A stretch of DNA of 64,000 bases from Theropithecus gelada. Lineage: Eukaryota > Chordata > Mammalia > Primates > Cercopithecidae. Every line of letters starts with the position of its first letter. Positions within the stretch are counted from its first letter, which is position 1. The stretch covers positions 62,450,031 through 62,514,030 of the forward strand of contig NC_037670.1 of NCBI RefSeq assembly GCF_003255815.1, read 5' to 3'. The position numbers and the translations under genes are program-made. Shown in pieces: positions 33,797 through 44,878 of this stretch. Under the pieces are notes generated by a model that was given only the letters and a program-made list of their open reading frames with translations, made no database searches and was not told where the DNA came from.

Positions 33797-34427
33797 CCGC
33801 AGATGTCCTCTCGGCTGAAGACTGGAGGAAGTGAACACTGGACTGAAGAAGCGGTCTGTGCATTGGTTAAGAACACACATTGATTCTGCACCTGGGGACC
33901 CAAAGCGAGATGGGTTCGTTCAGTTGCCAGCCAACCAAGATTGACTAGTTTGTTGGACTTAAACGACGATTTGCTGCTGTGAACCCAGCAGGGTCGCCTC
34001 CCTCTGCGTCGGCCAAATTGGGGAGGGCTTGGAAGATCCAGCGGAAATTTGAAAATAAACTGGAATGATCATCTTGGCTTGGGCCGCTTAGGAGCAAGAA
34101 CCAGAGAGAAATGATTGGAAATGAACTCTTGCCCTGGAATAATCTTGACAATTAAAACTGATATGTTTACTTTTTTTGTATTGATCACTTTTTTGCACTC
34201 CTTCTTTGTTTTCAATATTGTATTCAGCCTATGGTAGGAGGGGGATGTGGCGTTTCAACTCATATAATACAGAAAGAGTTTCGAACGGGCAGACTTCAAA
34301 CTGAGTATGGGTCCCCAAATGTTCCCAGAGGGTCCTCCGCACCCTCTGCCAACTACCACGGTGTGGATTCAGCTCCCAAATGACAAACCCAGCCCTTCCC
34401 AGTATACTTGAAAAGCTTTTCTGTTAA

Positions 34428-34433
34428 AATAAA
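34428..34433 (+). terminator. GRB10: GRB10 candidate proximal polyadenylation signal
   Basis: AATAAA with a strong GT-rich downstream element (GTGTCACTGTGGTAGG, then TGTTTTGTGG). Use would shorten the 3' UTR to about 0.65 kb. Earlier signals AATAAA at 34054 and ATTAAA at 34151 (followed by T-rich sequence) are further candidates. Confidence 0.5.
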
Positions 34434-35527
34434 AGGTGTCACTGTGGTAGGCATTTGGCATGTTTTGTGGACTCAGTCAAGCAACCACAGTCTGTTAATC
34501 ATTTCTCTATGCTCAGATGTCAGATCCTCTTGTTATTAGCGTGTCTTGTTCTGCACAGTGCAGGAGACTTTATTCCTTTGGAAAATTCACTGTTCCACAA
34601 ACAGCAGGCTGAATGGCCTCGCCTCTAGACTGACGTGGGCCAGCCTCCTTGAGACACACCTGGCACCCGTCATCGGCCAGCGGTGGATGCTGCATAATCC
34701 ACCTGGGTACTTTCAGCCTTGCGTTTCCACGGCCTTCAGCCTGTTCTAGAACGATCACTGCCTTACCCCTGCTGCTGCAGTGGTGTGAGTCGTTTCACGG
34801 CTGATGTCCCTCGGGGGATTAAAGGATCTAAAGAGAGAATGGCACCTGGTTGGCTTCGTGCTGTGTCTCGTGGGTTTCCATGGTGATAAAGACAAGGAAA
34901 CGCTGCAGAGGTCACAGGCACAGGCTGATATTTAAAGATCTTTGCTTGCAGCCCTCCGTCCTGCTGAGAACCCCCATAAGCCAGTGAACGCAGAGCCCCT
35001 AGAGGCTCCTCTGCTGGCTTAGGGTGCAGAGTACCTCACGGTGGTTGTGGACATGGAAGAGTTTTGTCAACACAACACTTCCTCCCTGCTCCGGGAGATG
35101 AGTCAGACGGTGGCTTGAGTTGTCACTTGGTCCCCTCCGCCCCTCGGGTGGCCCCCTTTGCCATGTCCCCTTAGCTTAGTGATCAGGTGTGAGAGTGGCC
35201 ATTTCCTTACCTTTAATCCCTGCAAAGCAGAAAGGACTCCCTTGACAAGGAACAGACTACCGTGGTGAGCAGAACGATTTCCTTTGTCAAGACAACACCC
35301 GCCTGGCTTCTCTGAATCTGTGCTAGCCACGATATTGCCCCAAATCCGCTCCCACTGAAGTGCTCCCTAAGGAACAGCATTTCTCTGCTCGTCAGTCAAC
35401 CCCCATAGCCTAGAGCAGTGTCACGAGCTTCAGTAAGGCCAATCAGCTGGAAGTCAGTGTACCATATAGTAACACTGTATTTCAGTTTACAGACCACACT
35501 CTAGCTGTTTTCCATGAAAGGTATACA

Positions 35528-35533
35528 AATAAA
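35528..35533 (+). terminator. GRB10: GRB10 candidate intermediate polyadenylation signal
   Basis: AATAAA inside the 3' UTR, about 1.7 kb after the stop. The downstream stretch has only weak T-rich sequence (ATGTTTTTAACC), so use is uncertain. Confidence 0.35.
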
Positions 35534-35999
35534 GAATATTTTAGCAAAACATGTTTTTAACCATCAATGCTCAATTGCATTTTCTTCCTTTCGCAGCCAG
35601 TCAGTCTGTCGAACTATTGACAGTGAGATAATTCTCGTGTTCACACCTGGCGGCAGGCTTCACTATAGGGACGGACATTGCAGTTACACCGCGATTCCTT
35701 TCTCTTCACTGGCTCGAGGTAAACACTTTCCAAGGAAAAACAACTCTAGGATTTCTTTTTTCTGTGTACGTAGACCAGTCCCATCAGTGTATAATCTCTC
35801 TCTTTCACGCCTCTCTCCAATAGACAGCTTGTATTTGCAGTATTTCATATTTATAAATATGCGTTTATTTAAAAGGAGAACAAAAGCTTGACTCTGATTC
35901 ACAGTTTTGTATGTAGCTGGTTTGACGTAGTCTTTTGTATTTTCCCTGCCGAAGTGAATTGTTGGAGAATGTAAACCGCCTCCGTGCGGCAGCAGACTT

Positions 36000-36041
36000 C
36001 CTAAGGCCCCAGCTCGCTAGCCTAAGGCCCCAGCTCGCTAG
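36000..36041 (+). repeat. 21-bp tandem duplication in the GRB10 3' UTR
   Basis: CCTAAGGCCCCAGCTCGCTA plus G occurs twice back to back (36000-36020 and 36021-36041), identical. A partial echo CCTCGTGCTGGG follows. Confidence 0.95.
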
Positions 36042-36434
36042 CCTCGTGCTGGGCGGCTGGGAATTCCACCTGAGAACAAGTCCCGCAAACCGGGGACGGA
36101 AGGACATTTGACTTTTATTTTTGTATTTAATTGACATGAATGTAAAGGGGACAGCTCAGGGTTGTTTTGGAGCCTGTTGACTTTGTATCTCTGCCTGTGA
36201 TTTTCTTTTCTAAATGAAACTCCATGTAGCAACCGGGATGAAGTTGAGAAGGAAAACGCCAAATGCTTTGGTTATTAGAGTTTAATAGGTAAGCTCTGTT
36301 ACACTAGGTGTTAGAGTTCCAGAATGTTCTTTTGTTTGCTAAACCTTGAAGAAACATGTGCCTCAGCCTAGATGTTTTGTCTTCTCTTTTCTGCACTTAA
36401 TACCTGACAGTATGACCGATCTCTGCGCCTTTCC

Positions 36435-36514
36435 GGGGGCGGGCCAGCTGGCGGTAGATTTGTGATGTCACAGTGCAAACTGCAGCGACTGTAAATCGGC
36501 CTGGCGTGTATAAA
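36435..36514 (+). promoter_or_regulatory. Promoter-like cluster inside the GRB10 3' UTR
   Basis: Within 80 bp there are a GC box (GGGGGCGGG, 36435), a CRE-like octamer TGATGTCA (36463-36470) and TATAAA (36509-36514), in promoter order. It also has more CpG than the surrounding UTR. Any start site would lie near 36540, and a transcript would end at the same AATAAA unless it reads through. Chance cannot be excluded; no known promoter here comes to mind. Confidence 0.3.
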
Positions 36515-36675
36515 CGTTTTCAGGGAATGCAGAAGGTATTAATGAAGAGACAAAACCTTTATTCCATGTGCTTTGCTTCATTCTGTACATAGCTCTTTGG
36601 CTCGTGAACCTAATTGTAAACTTTCAGGTATTTTTGTACAAATAAGGGACTGATGTTCTGTTTCTTGTAATTAGA

Positions 36676-36681
36676 AATAAA
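36676..36681 (+). terminator. GRB10: GRB10 distal polyadenylation signal
   Basis: Canonical AATAAA followed within about 15-40 bp by a TG/T-rich stretch (GTGTTCTTC, then GGTGATGTCTG). It sits where the unique 3' UTR stops and repeats begin: a truncated Alu starts at 36749. This is the best candidate for the main mRNA end. Confidence 0.8.
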
Positions 36682-36748
36682 CATTAATACAGTGTTCTTC
36701 ATTTTCTATTGCTGGTGATGTCTGTTTCTATATTTTAAAACACTGGCC

Positions 36749-36984
36749 AATCACGAGGTCAGGAGTTCAAGACCAGCCTGACCAACATGGCGAAACCCCA
36801 TCTCTACTAAATATAAAAATTAGCCGGGCGTGGTGGTGGGTACCTATAATCCCAGCTACTCGGGAGGCTGAGATAGGATAATCACTTGAACTCGGGAGGC
36901 GGAGGTTGCAGTGAGCCAAGATTGCACCATTGCAGTCCAGCCTGGGCAACAGAGCAAGACTCCTATCCAAAAAACAAACAAAAA
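36749..36984 (+). mobile_element. 5'-truncated Alu just beyond the GRB10 poly-A site
   Basis: Starts inside the left arm (AATCACGAGGTCAGGAGTTC) and ends in an A-rich tail. The duplication AAAACACTGGCC flanks it (36737-36748 and 36985-36996), showing a real truncated insertion. Confidence 0.93.
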
Positions 36985-38364
36985 AAAACACTGGCCTGTC
37001 ATCCATTGAAAACCTTTTGAAATGACTTAGAATATTAAAAACACACTTCTTACCACTAGCTAGAGACTACCACAAGGACTCCATAGCTGTTTGGGACGTG
37101 TCACACACAAGCTTGCCCAGCCCTGGTGAGACACCAGACTCTTGGCTGCTTAGTGCTCCACGGTGGTGGCAAGACATTCTCAGCCGACCTCTCCTCCCCC
37201 ATAAAAATCACAGACCTCAGAAGGTTTCAGAAACTGTCAGATACCCACACAGGCTTAAGAAAGACCTTAAGAAACTCACATTCACCCTTGAGCCCAATTG
37301 GTGTTTTTTCCACTGCAGCGCGACAATTAAAATGTCAAGAGCCTAGGTTTTCTAAGCAGGCAAACAACTGACAGAGTAAGAATAGATGCCCATGATTGTT
37401 GCTTCTCCGGCCCTCGCCTAGGAGGATCTTGGCTGACCTACTGTCGTGACATTTGGGCCAGACTTGCCATCTCTCGCCGCCTCCCTGTCACACCCTGGTC
37501 AGCTGAAGGGCGTGTGCATGTTGTCGCCAGCTAGCCTGGCCTACCAGCAGGAGGGCCCCCGTGCTGTGTGGACTCTCCTGTCATTTGTTTTCAGAATCTG
37601 AATTCTCAGTTTCTGGAAGCCCACCCTCAGCTTCAACAGACAAGGAGAGCCCAGGGCAGGTGGGGACCCACCGGGCCAACCGCAGGTGTTGATCGTAACA
37701 CCAAAGAAGCTTGTAGGCACAGCCACACAGAGCCAGCCGATGGCCTCCCAAGAGCACACCATTCTCGTGGTACAACACGAGAATGCATCTCACTGCCTCC
37801 AGCACATTCTTCGTCGGTTTTCACAGCATATTTTGAGTAATTAGTAAAATTATAAAAAGGGATTTTGTTTAATGATAAAAGCCTTAGCTTCTTAAGTGTA
37901 AAAAGGTAAAATATTCAACATCTTCCGATTGTGGAATGGTAAAGGCAGCATTGCCCCTTTTCATTTTGGAAGTTATACAACCTTAAGGGCAGGAAACAAA
38001 GATGAAAAATCTGTCTTTGACAAAATTGGGCTTCATCTGCCAGCCCCAGTGACCATCCACAAGATGGGCTGCTTGGGAGGCCTGCAAAGATCAAGCAAGG
38101 GCCACGTGACAGGGTGTCCATGGCTGCTGGCCTCAGCACAGCTAGCAAAGGGCACTTCAGGATGAGTAGTGCCCCTCGGGGAACGCGGGGTCCTCTGGAA
38201 ACAAGGAGAAAGACACTGGGGTTGGTGACAATTGGTGTCATTTTTTTGTTTTTTAGGACATGGTGGGCGCTTCTGAGCTGTAGCTACAGCAAAGTCTCAT
38301 TTGATTTCTGGAAATGTTTTGTGAATTGCAGCTAAATACATTTTTCGTTCTTTTTGATTTTTCT

Positions 38365-38665
38365 TTTTAGTTTATTTCTTATTGAGGTAAAATATACATA
38401 CATAATTTACCATCTTTACATTTTAAGGGTACAGTCCTTACAAATGTTTCCGCTTCCTCCCCTGCCCCACTCCACTTCCCAGCCTCTGGTAGCGTCTACT
38501 CTCTATCTTCTTGAGATCCACTTTTTTAGCTCCCACAGAGGAGTGAGAACATGCAAAGTTTGTCTTTCTGTGCTTGGTGTATTTCACTTCAAATGGTGTC
38601 TCCATTTCCCTCCATGTTGCTACATCTTTGCAAAAAAGATGGCAATTGTGTGTTTGCTCCCTTTT
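38365..38665 (-). mobile_element. L1 fragment, antisense
   Basis: Phrases TTATTGAGGTAAAATATACA, GAGATCCACTTTTTTAGCTC, GAGTGAGAACATGCAAAGTT, and CTCCATGTTGCTACATCTTT are the reverse complement of L1 3' sequence. Confidence 0.75.
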
Positions 38666-39431
38666 GTCAACCTCTCCTAGCATTTGCGTTTTCTCCGGCC
38701 CTGCAGCTCTCTTGGCGTTTGAATTTGAGTTGCTGTCTTGGTCCTGTCCTCCTCCGTATCCGTGATGGTGTTTCAGTAGGGTCTGTTCTCCATGCTGTTT
38801 CCATTCGCCCTTCCCTGCTAGGCTGGCTTCACTTTTCTCTGACGTTTCTCTTCAGAACTCTGCCAGCTTGCTTTATCTAGTGCCTGAGCTCTTATAGCTC
38901 TGCTTTGACCTTTGGTGATGTGATTAAGAAAGACCTCAAGAAACTCACATGCTTTCTTGTTTTTTGTTTTGTGCTTTTAAGTTCACGACATTGTGTTTGG
39001 TTGCAATTTTAATCTACTCACGGCTATGTTTTTCTACAGAATGTTCTTTGCTACCATTTTTTTTTTCTATTATTTTCTTTTGTCTTGGGGTATCTACACA
39101 GAAGATCAGTGCTGGTTCTTTAAAGAAGATGAGCTCTTCTTGGACTAGCCAATAGACAGGAAGTTTGGGTAGGGAAGTCCATAAGGGCTATGTTGGATGC
39201 TACCAGGGCAAAAAAAAAAAAAAAGTAAACAAACCCTTATGTCCAAAGCCTGAGTATGAGAGTTTCAAGAACTTGACAACATAAGCCATTAAGACTGCCA
39301 ACCAACTCACTTCTCTCACTTCCTGTGGTCATACCACCTTCACGTCCAGCCCTTCCACCACTTCCAGGTGAAACTCTGGAAATAACAGCTGGTAAATTTA
39401 TAATAGAACCACATTTTCTCATTGGTCGTCA

Positions 39432-40636
39432 CTGTATACTCATATGTAGGCACACAGATCCACTCTGCTATAACTGTATACTCACACCTGGGCACACGGA
39501 TCCACTCTGCCATAGCTGTATACTCACACCTGGGTACACAGGTCCACTCTGCTGTAGCTATATACTGACACGTGGGTACACAGGTCCACTCTGCTGTAGC
39601 TGTATACTCACACATGGACACAGATTCACTCTACTGTAGCTATATACTCACAGGTAGATATAGATCCACTCTGCTGTAGCTGTATACTCACAGTGGACAC
39701 AGATCCACTCTGCTATAACTGTATACTCACACCTGGGCACACGGATCCACTCTGCCATAGCTGTATACTCACACCTGGGTACACAGGTCCACTCTGCTGT
39801 AGCTATATACTGACACGTGGGTACACAGGTCCACTCTGCTGTAGCTGTATACTCACACGTGGACACAGATTCACTCTACTGTAGCTATATACTCACAGGT
39901 AGATATAGATCCACTCTGCTGTAGCTGTATACTCACAGTGGACACAGATCCACTCTGCTATAACTATATACTCACACGTGGACATAGATCCACTCTGCTG
40001 TAGCTGTATACTCACACGTGGACACGGATCCACTCTCCTGTAGCTGTATACTCACACGTGGACACGGATCCACTCTCCTGTAGCTGTATACTCACATAGG
40101 ACACGGATCCACTCTCCTGTAGCTGTATACTCACACGTGAACACACAGATCCACTCTGCTGTAGCCGTATACTCACACGTGGACACGGATCCACTCTGCT
40201 GTAGCTGTATACTCACACGTGGACACGGATCCACTCTCCTGTAGCTGTATACTCACATAGGACACGGATCCACTCTCCTGTAGCTGTGTATTCACACGTG
40301 GGCATGGATCCACTCTGCTGCAGCTGTATACTCACACGTAGACATAGATCCACTCTGCTGTAGCTGTATACTCACACCTGGGTATACAGATCCACTCTCC
40401 TGTAGCTGTATACTCACATAGGACACGGATCCACTCTCCTGTAGCTGTATACTCACACGTGAACACACAGATCCACTCTGCTGTAGCCGTATACTCACAC
40501 GTGGACACGGATCCACTCTGCTGTAGCTGTATACTCACGCCTGGTTACACAGATCCACTCTGCTGTAGCTGTATACTCACATGTGAACACAGATCCAGTC
40601 TGCTGTAGCTGTATACTTATAGATGTGCACGCAGAT
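39432..40636. repeat. Minisatellite of about 30 monomers of roughly 40 bp
   Basis: The monomer is about TAGCTGTATACTCACACGTG, then GACACGGATCCACTCTGCTG. Variants differ in the ACACGTG/ACACCTG/ACATAGG part and in CTGCTG/CTCCTG/CTGCCA. Blocks are themselves repeated: 39481 onward recurs 245 bp later, and the CTCACATAGG variant recurs at 40091, 40252 and 40413 (161-bp steps). Several reverse-strand frames stay open across it because the unit lacks stops; these are not genes. Confidence 0.97.
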
Positions 40637-40779
40637 CCTGTGAGAGCTGTGGCAGAGATCTCTATTGGGAGCACAGAAGTGAACCTGAGTCCCATGGGAG
40701 ATTGGTCTGGAAGGTGTGTGTGAATGAATGTGAGGGTCATGTGACCTCAGGCAGGAAGAGATTATGCAGCCTACATAGG

Positions 40780-40990
40780 TGTGTTCTGTCCAACATAATA
40801 CTAGTCACACGAGACTATTTAAACTTTAATTTTAATTATAAAGTAAAATGAGAAGTGTAGTCCTTGGTTGCACCAGCCCACATTTCTAGTTCTCAGTAGC
40901 CACACGTGGCTGGTGGCTACTGTGTTGGAGAGTGCTGATCTAGAACAGGTCCATCATCGGGGGAAGTTCTGTCAGAGAATTCTGGCTTAG
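40780..40990. mobile_element. MER20-like hAT MITE
   Basis: Phrases GTTCTGTCCAACATAATACT, CCACATTTCTAGTTCTCAGT, AGCCACACGTGGCTGGTGGC, and CATCATCGGGGGAAGTTCTG match a common hAT-Charlie non-autonomous element. The family name is from memory. Confidence 0.65.
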
Positions 40991-41256
40991 GTGAGCAGCC
41001 ATGAGAGCCTAAATTAGAGAAGTGGTAATGAATGGTTGGAATGAGGAGGGGGTTATGTGAGAATCGGTCTTTGTGTCTGGAGGATGCTCTGAATTGGTGG
41101 AGCCCAACTCCAGATTCCAGGCTGAGGGTCCCTCCACTTGAGTGGCACCTCTGTCTCATCCACAGATAAGACACACTTACCTCACAACCAGTGAGCAACT
41201 ACCCACTTCTGCTTGCTTTCCAATTGTAACTGAATGCCCACGGCTTCGTGTCATAA

Positions 41257-41288
41257 ATGTGTACTGTATACAAAACTCAAATGTGTCT
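41257..41288 (+). repeat. Perfect 32-bp direct repeat, copy 1
   Basis: ATGTGTACTGTATACAAAAC followed by TCAAATGTGTCT; an identical copy lies at 41684-41715. Confidence 0.95.
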
Positions 41289-41683
41289 GCGTAGCCTCCA
41301 CCTCCACAACTTCCCTAGAAAAATGATGCATCCCAACTGGGTATCACCCTACTCAATAAGCAAATGTCCTGCAGTGAGCCAGAGGTAGAAGGTGTCTATT
41401 TCCCAAGTTAGTCACCATTACTGTGAGCATACTGTCATTTGAGCATCTCCCTGGAAAGCGGAGTACAGTTATATTGTTTAAGTATAAAGTGTGAAATGTA
41501 AGCAACAAGTTCATCTGGTGCTTGTCTGAAGACACAGCCACCTTTTTCTTAGTTCTTGCAGGACTAATAATTGTCCGTGCAGGACTTCTCAAGAGACAGA
41601 CCGTTTTGTCCTAGGTGATGACGCTTAAAACAGGGATCATTCTGCATATTCAGTGCTGGTTTTATAGCTGAGCCTGCTGTAAG

Positions 41684-41715
41684 ATGTGTACTGTATACAA
41701 AACTCAAATGTGTCT
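41684..41715 (+). repeat. Perfect 32-bp direct repeat, copy 2
   Basis: Identical to 41257-41288, offset 427 bp. The flanks are unrelated. Confidence 0.95.
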
Positions 41716-43599
41716 CAGGCTGTACCAAACCTGCTTTTCTGGCTCTTTCTCTCAAAAATGAGTACCTTCAATATGATCAGTGCAGACACATTCCTGGCCT
41801 CAGGACCAGAGGTTCTGATTCAGTAGGTTGAGCAAGGGACAGAATGGTGCCTTTGTAGCAGGCCTCCCCTGTGATTCCATGCCTCCCCCACTGGGAAAGG
41901 GAATTCTAGCAGATGCCAAGGAGTCAGGCATGTGGCTTCCTCTGCCACACGATAGCAGCGTGACTTGGGGAATCCTCAACACAGCTGGAACAGGATGCCA
42001 CTGGGTCACAGCAACAGACTCCGATCTGCCCGCTTATCAGTCACCTGGAGGACTGTGCAAACCCACAGATCTCTGGGCCTTCCTAAGTACTGCAGAGTAA
42101 AAACCTTTGACTTGGCAATTAAAGTGCTTGCTCACATAGCACCACAGGTGAATGAGATCATCTCCAGCTTCCCATGAGCTCTAGTAACTTATGATTTATG
42201 AATTTCCTTTATCGTCATCCCTCCACAAACCATCAGAAACTTTTAGCTTCTAAATGTAGTGGTGTTGGTAGTGTGGACGGAAAGGCTGACGATTAAATTC
42301 TAAAGTGCCCAAAGCTGCCCTCAGGGGATGTGCCAGTGAACTCAGAGTGGGCACCGCTGGAAAAGGCCTGTGGAGGACTCAGGCCCCAGGCAGGACACGG
42401 GCAGCTTGCAGCTCAGCACTACCCACTGGCAGGTTCCGTTTGTCCCCAGGGTGCTGTAGACGATGCCCAGGGCTGGAGGCAGCGCAGCCCCTGTCGTCTC
42501 AGTCTTACTCCCTGCTTGAGGCCCACCAGCTACCTGCTGCTCACCAAAGGGAAAGGAAGCAAGTCGATGTGGCGTGTCCAGGTTTACACAGCTGTTTCAT
42601 ACCAAAGCCAGGCCAGCACCTGGTCTCCCACGGGCCTGGCTGGGTTTCTCCCAGTACCCTCCATCCTCTCTCCTTGCAGCTAGGTCTGTGCTGAATGATC
42701 CTTTGCAGAACTTAATAACATGACTTAATAATTCAAAGTCACGTTAAACCTATGGCCAGGTAACAGCAAAGGGACTGTGTGTCGCCACCTCTCCCTCTTG
42801 CCAACCTAGACACCCCTGGCAGGACATCCTCCAGCTCTGCCTCCTGACTCCACTCACCCCTCTGCTCATTTGCAAAATGAGGCTGCTAATACCAACTCTG
42901 TCCATCTCCCAGGCCAGGAGCAAGCAAAAGAATAGGTGTGAAGTCCAGCTGTAATGTGTCACAGCCTGGTTACAGGAAGGTTGATTCAAATTAATTTAAA
43001 AAGTAATGAGTGGATCACTTTGTCTTTGATCAGTAATCCAAGTGACTGAAGGAAGCGCTGGGACAGGGAGTCTCCAGACTGGGGACTCCGGTGTCATGGT
43101 GCACCAGGCTGTCCCCCTGAAAAGCTGAGTCCTTGTCACTCGCTGGCTAGAAGGCCTATAAGAAATGGAAGCAGGAAATTCACAGAAGAGAAACTACACA
43201 TGGCTATGGAACATTTCAATGCAATTTTTTAAATTACATGGAAAATATAGGCATAGCTAGTTGTCCACTAGTTGCCTTGTCTAGCTTTTTGTCGTCATTG
43301 ATTAATCCTCACTTTCAGATTTCACAAATCTTGACCCACTTTATTTTTACAGAACGAGATCATCTCTTGATAGAGGCCTTTGCAGTATGATCACAACATG
43401 CAGTAAGAAATGCATTCTAGATTATGACCCAGTACACATATACACGTACATAATTGAAAGGCTCAGAAAGTGATATTTTCATCATTAGGTGCAATGTCTC
43501 CTGTTTTCTATTTTATTCTATTCTATTGTATTTTTTTTAATGCTGGTCATGAGACCTGCAAAACTGATTCCATGACCCACCAATAGTCTGAGGCCAATG

Positions 43600-44450
43600 A
43601 TTTGAGATCTTTGAGAGAAAAACAAAGTTGGAGGACTGACACTGCCTAACTTAAAGACTTACTACAGCCAGATGCAGTGGTTCATGCCTGTAATCCCAGC
43701 ACTTCGGGAGGCTGAGGCAGGTGGATCACTTGAGGTAAGGAGTTCAAGACTAGCCTGGCCAACATGGTGAAACCCCATCTCTACTAAAAATACAAAAATT
43801 AGCCGGGCATGGTGGTACATGCCTGTAATCTCAGCAACTCGGGAGGCTGAGGCACAAGAATTGCTTGAACCCGGGAGGTGGAGGTTGCAGTGCACTGACA
43901 TAGCATCACTACACTACAGCCTGGGCAACAGAGCAAGACTCTGTCTCAAATAAATAAGTAAATTAATAAGTAAATGAATAAAAGATTTACTACGAAGCTA
44001 CAGTAGTTAAGAAAGTGCTATTGGCAAAAGAATAGACAAATAGATGAATGGAACAGAATAGAGAGCTCAGAAATAGACCCACACAAATATAGTAAAATGG
44101 TCTTTGACAAAGGAGTAAAGGCAATACAATGAAGAAAGGATAGGCTCTTCAACATGGTTGTGGAATAAATGGACGTCCACGTGCAAAAAAAAGAAGTGAA
44201 TCTAGATCTAGACCTTTACTCAAAATGGATCATAGACTTAAAGGTAACATGCAAAACTATAAAACTCCTAGAGGATGACACAAGAAAAAATCTAGGTGAC
44301 CTTTGGTTTGATGATGACCTTTTAGATAAATCACCAGTTTCCTCCATTAAATGCGACCTATGGAGGAAAACGGCTGATAAATTGGACTTCATTAAAATAA
44401 AAAACTTCTGCTCTGGAACGAAAGAAAACAGATTTGATATACTCACCAGC
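43600..44450 (+). mobile_element. L1 ORF2 remnant interrupted by an Alu
   Basis: L1 ORF2-like sequence stops at GGAGGACTGACACTGCCTAA before the Alu and resumes after it with AGCTACAGTAGTTAAGAAAG. It then continues with GATGAATGGAACAGAATAGA and ATTGGACTTCATTAAAATAA. It is a decayed reverse-transcriptase-encoding element with frameshifts. Confidence 0.85.
43668..43981 (+). mobile_element. Alu element inside the L1 remnant
   Basis: Starts CAGCCAGATGCAGTGGTTCA and ends in an (AAAT)n-type tail. The near-identical flanks AAAGACTTACTAC and AAAGATTTACTAC are the target duplication. Confidence 0.9.
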
Positions 44451-44712
44451 TCCTAAACAAATTGGCTTTTCCAGGAAAACTCAGTTCCCCTGACACTCCT
44501 GTCTGTGGGCTTGGCCAGAGTGTGGGCATCACAGTAGAGCTCCTCTTTCTTCACCTGTGGCCTCAGCAAAGCCCCCAACACCCACCTTGCTCTGGCACAC
44601 AGTCATCTCAGCAGGAAGCCCTGTCTGTTCTGCTCCCAGTGCACTCAGGTGCTCTGTGAATGTCTTTCACAGTCACGTCTACACCTGCTGTCTCCCTCCT
44701 GCAACACGCATG

Positions 44713-44744
44713 CTGCGACTGACCGCATACTGCGACTGACCGCA
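44713..44744 (+). repeat. Short 17-bp period tandem repeat
   Basis: CTGCGACTGACCGCA occurs at 44713-44727 and again at 44730-44744. Confidence 0.9.
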
Positions 44745-44878
44745 GGCCACTCCGGCATCATGAGAGGTGGCCATTGCTGCTCCTGGGGAAGAGCAGAGTC
44801 ACCCTCTTCCAGGAGCAGCCTTGGCTGCAACCCATGCTGCCTTCCCCTGCCCTGGGGCATTACAAGGTCGCACAAGGT

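Larger units (their letters stand above)
33797..36705 (+). other. GRB10: GRB10 3' UTR
   Basis: Follows the TGA stop directly and runs about 2.9 kb to the cleavage region after the AATAAA at 36676. It is unique sequence with no recognisable interspersed repeat, which contrasts with the repeat-rich introns and suggests constraint. It holds internal polyadenylation signals (34054, 34151, 34428, 35528), a 21-bp tandem duplication (36000-36041) and a promoter-like GC-box/CRE/TATA cluster (36435-36514). The 3' end is inferred from the signal, not from transcript data. Confidence 0.85.

Noticed and set aside
39432..40636. CRISPR-like array of repeats and spacers
   Set aside because: The whole unit repeats with gradual variation and there are no unique spacers; the context is a primate genome. 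It is a minisatellite.
39340..40740. Several minus-strand open frames with repeated CEYTATAEWI-type units across the minisatellite
   Set aside because: They arise because the repeat unit lacks stops on that strand. Frames overlap each other, units are not a constant multiple of three, and there is no promoter, splice site or poly-A signal.
44169..44456. 95-residue open frame
   Set aside because: It is a piece of decayed L1 ORF2, not a host gene.
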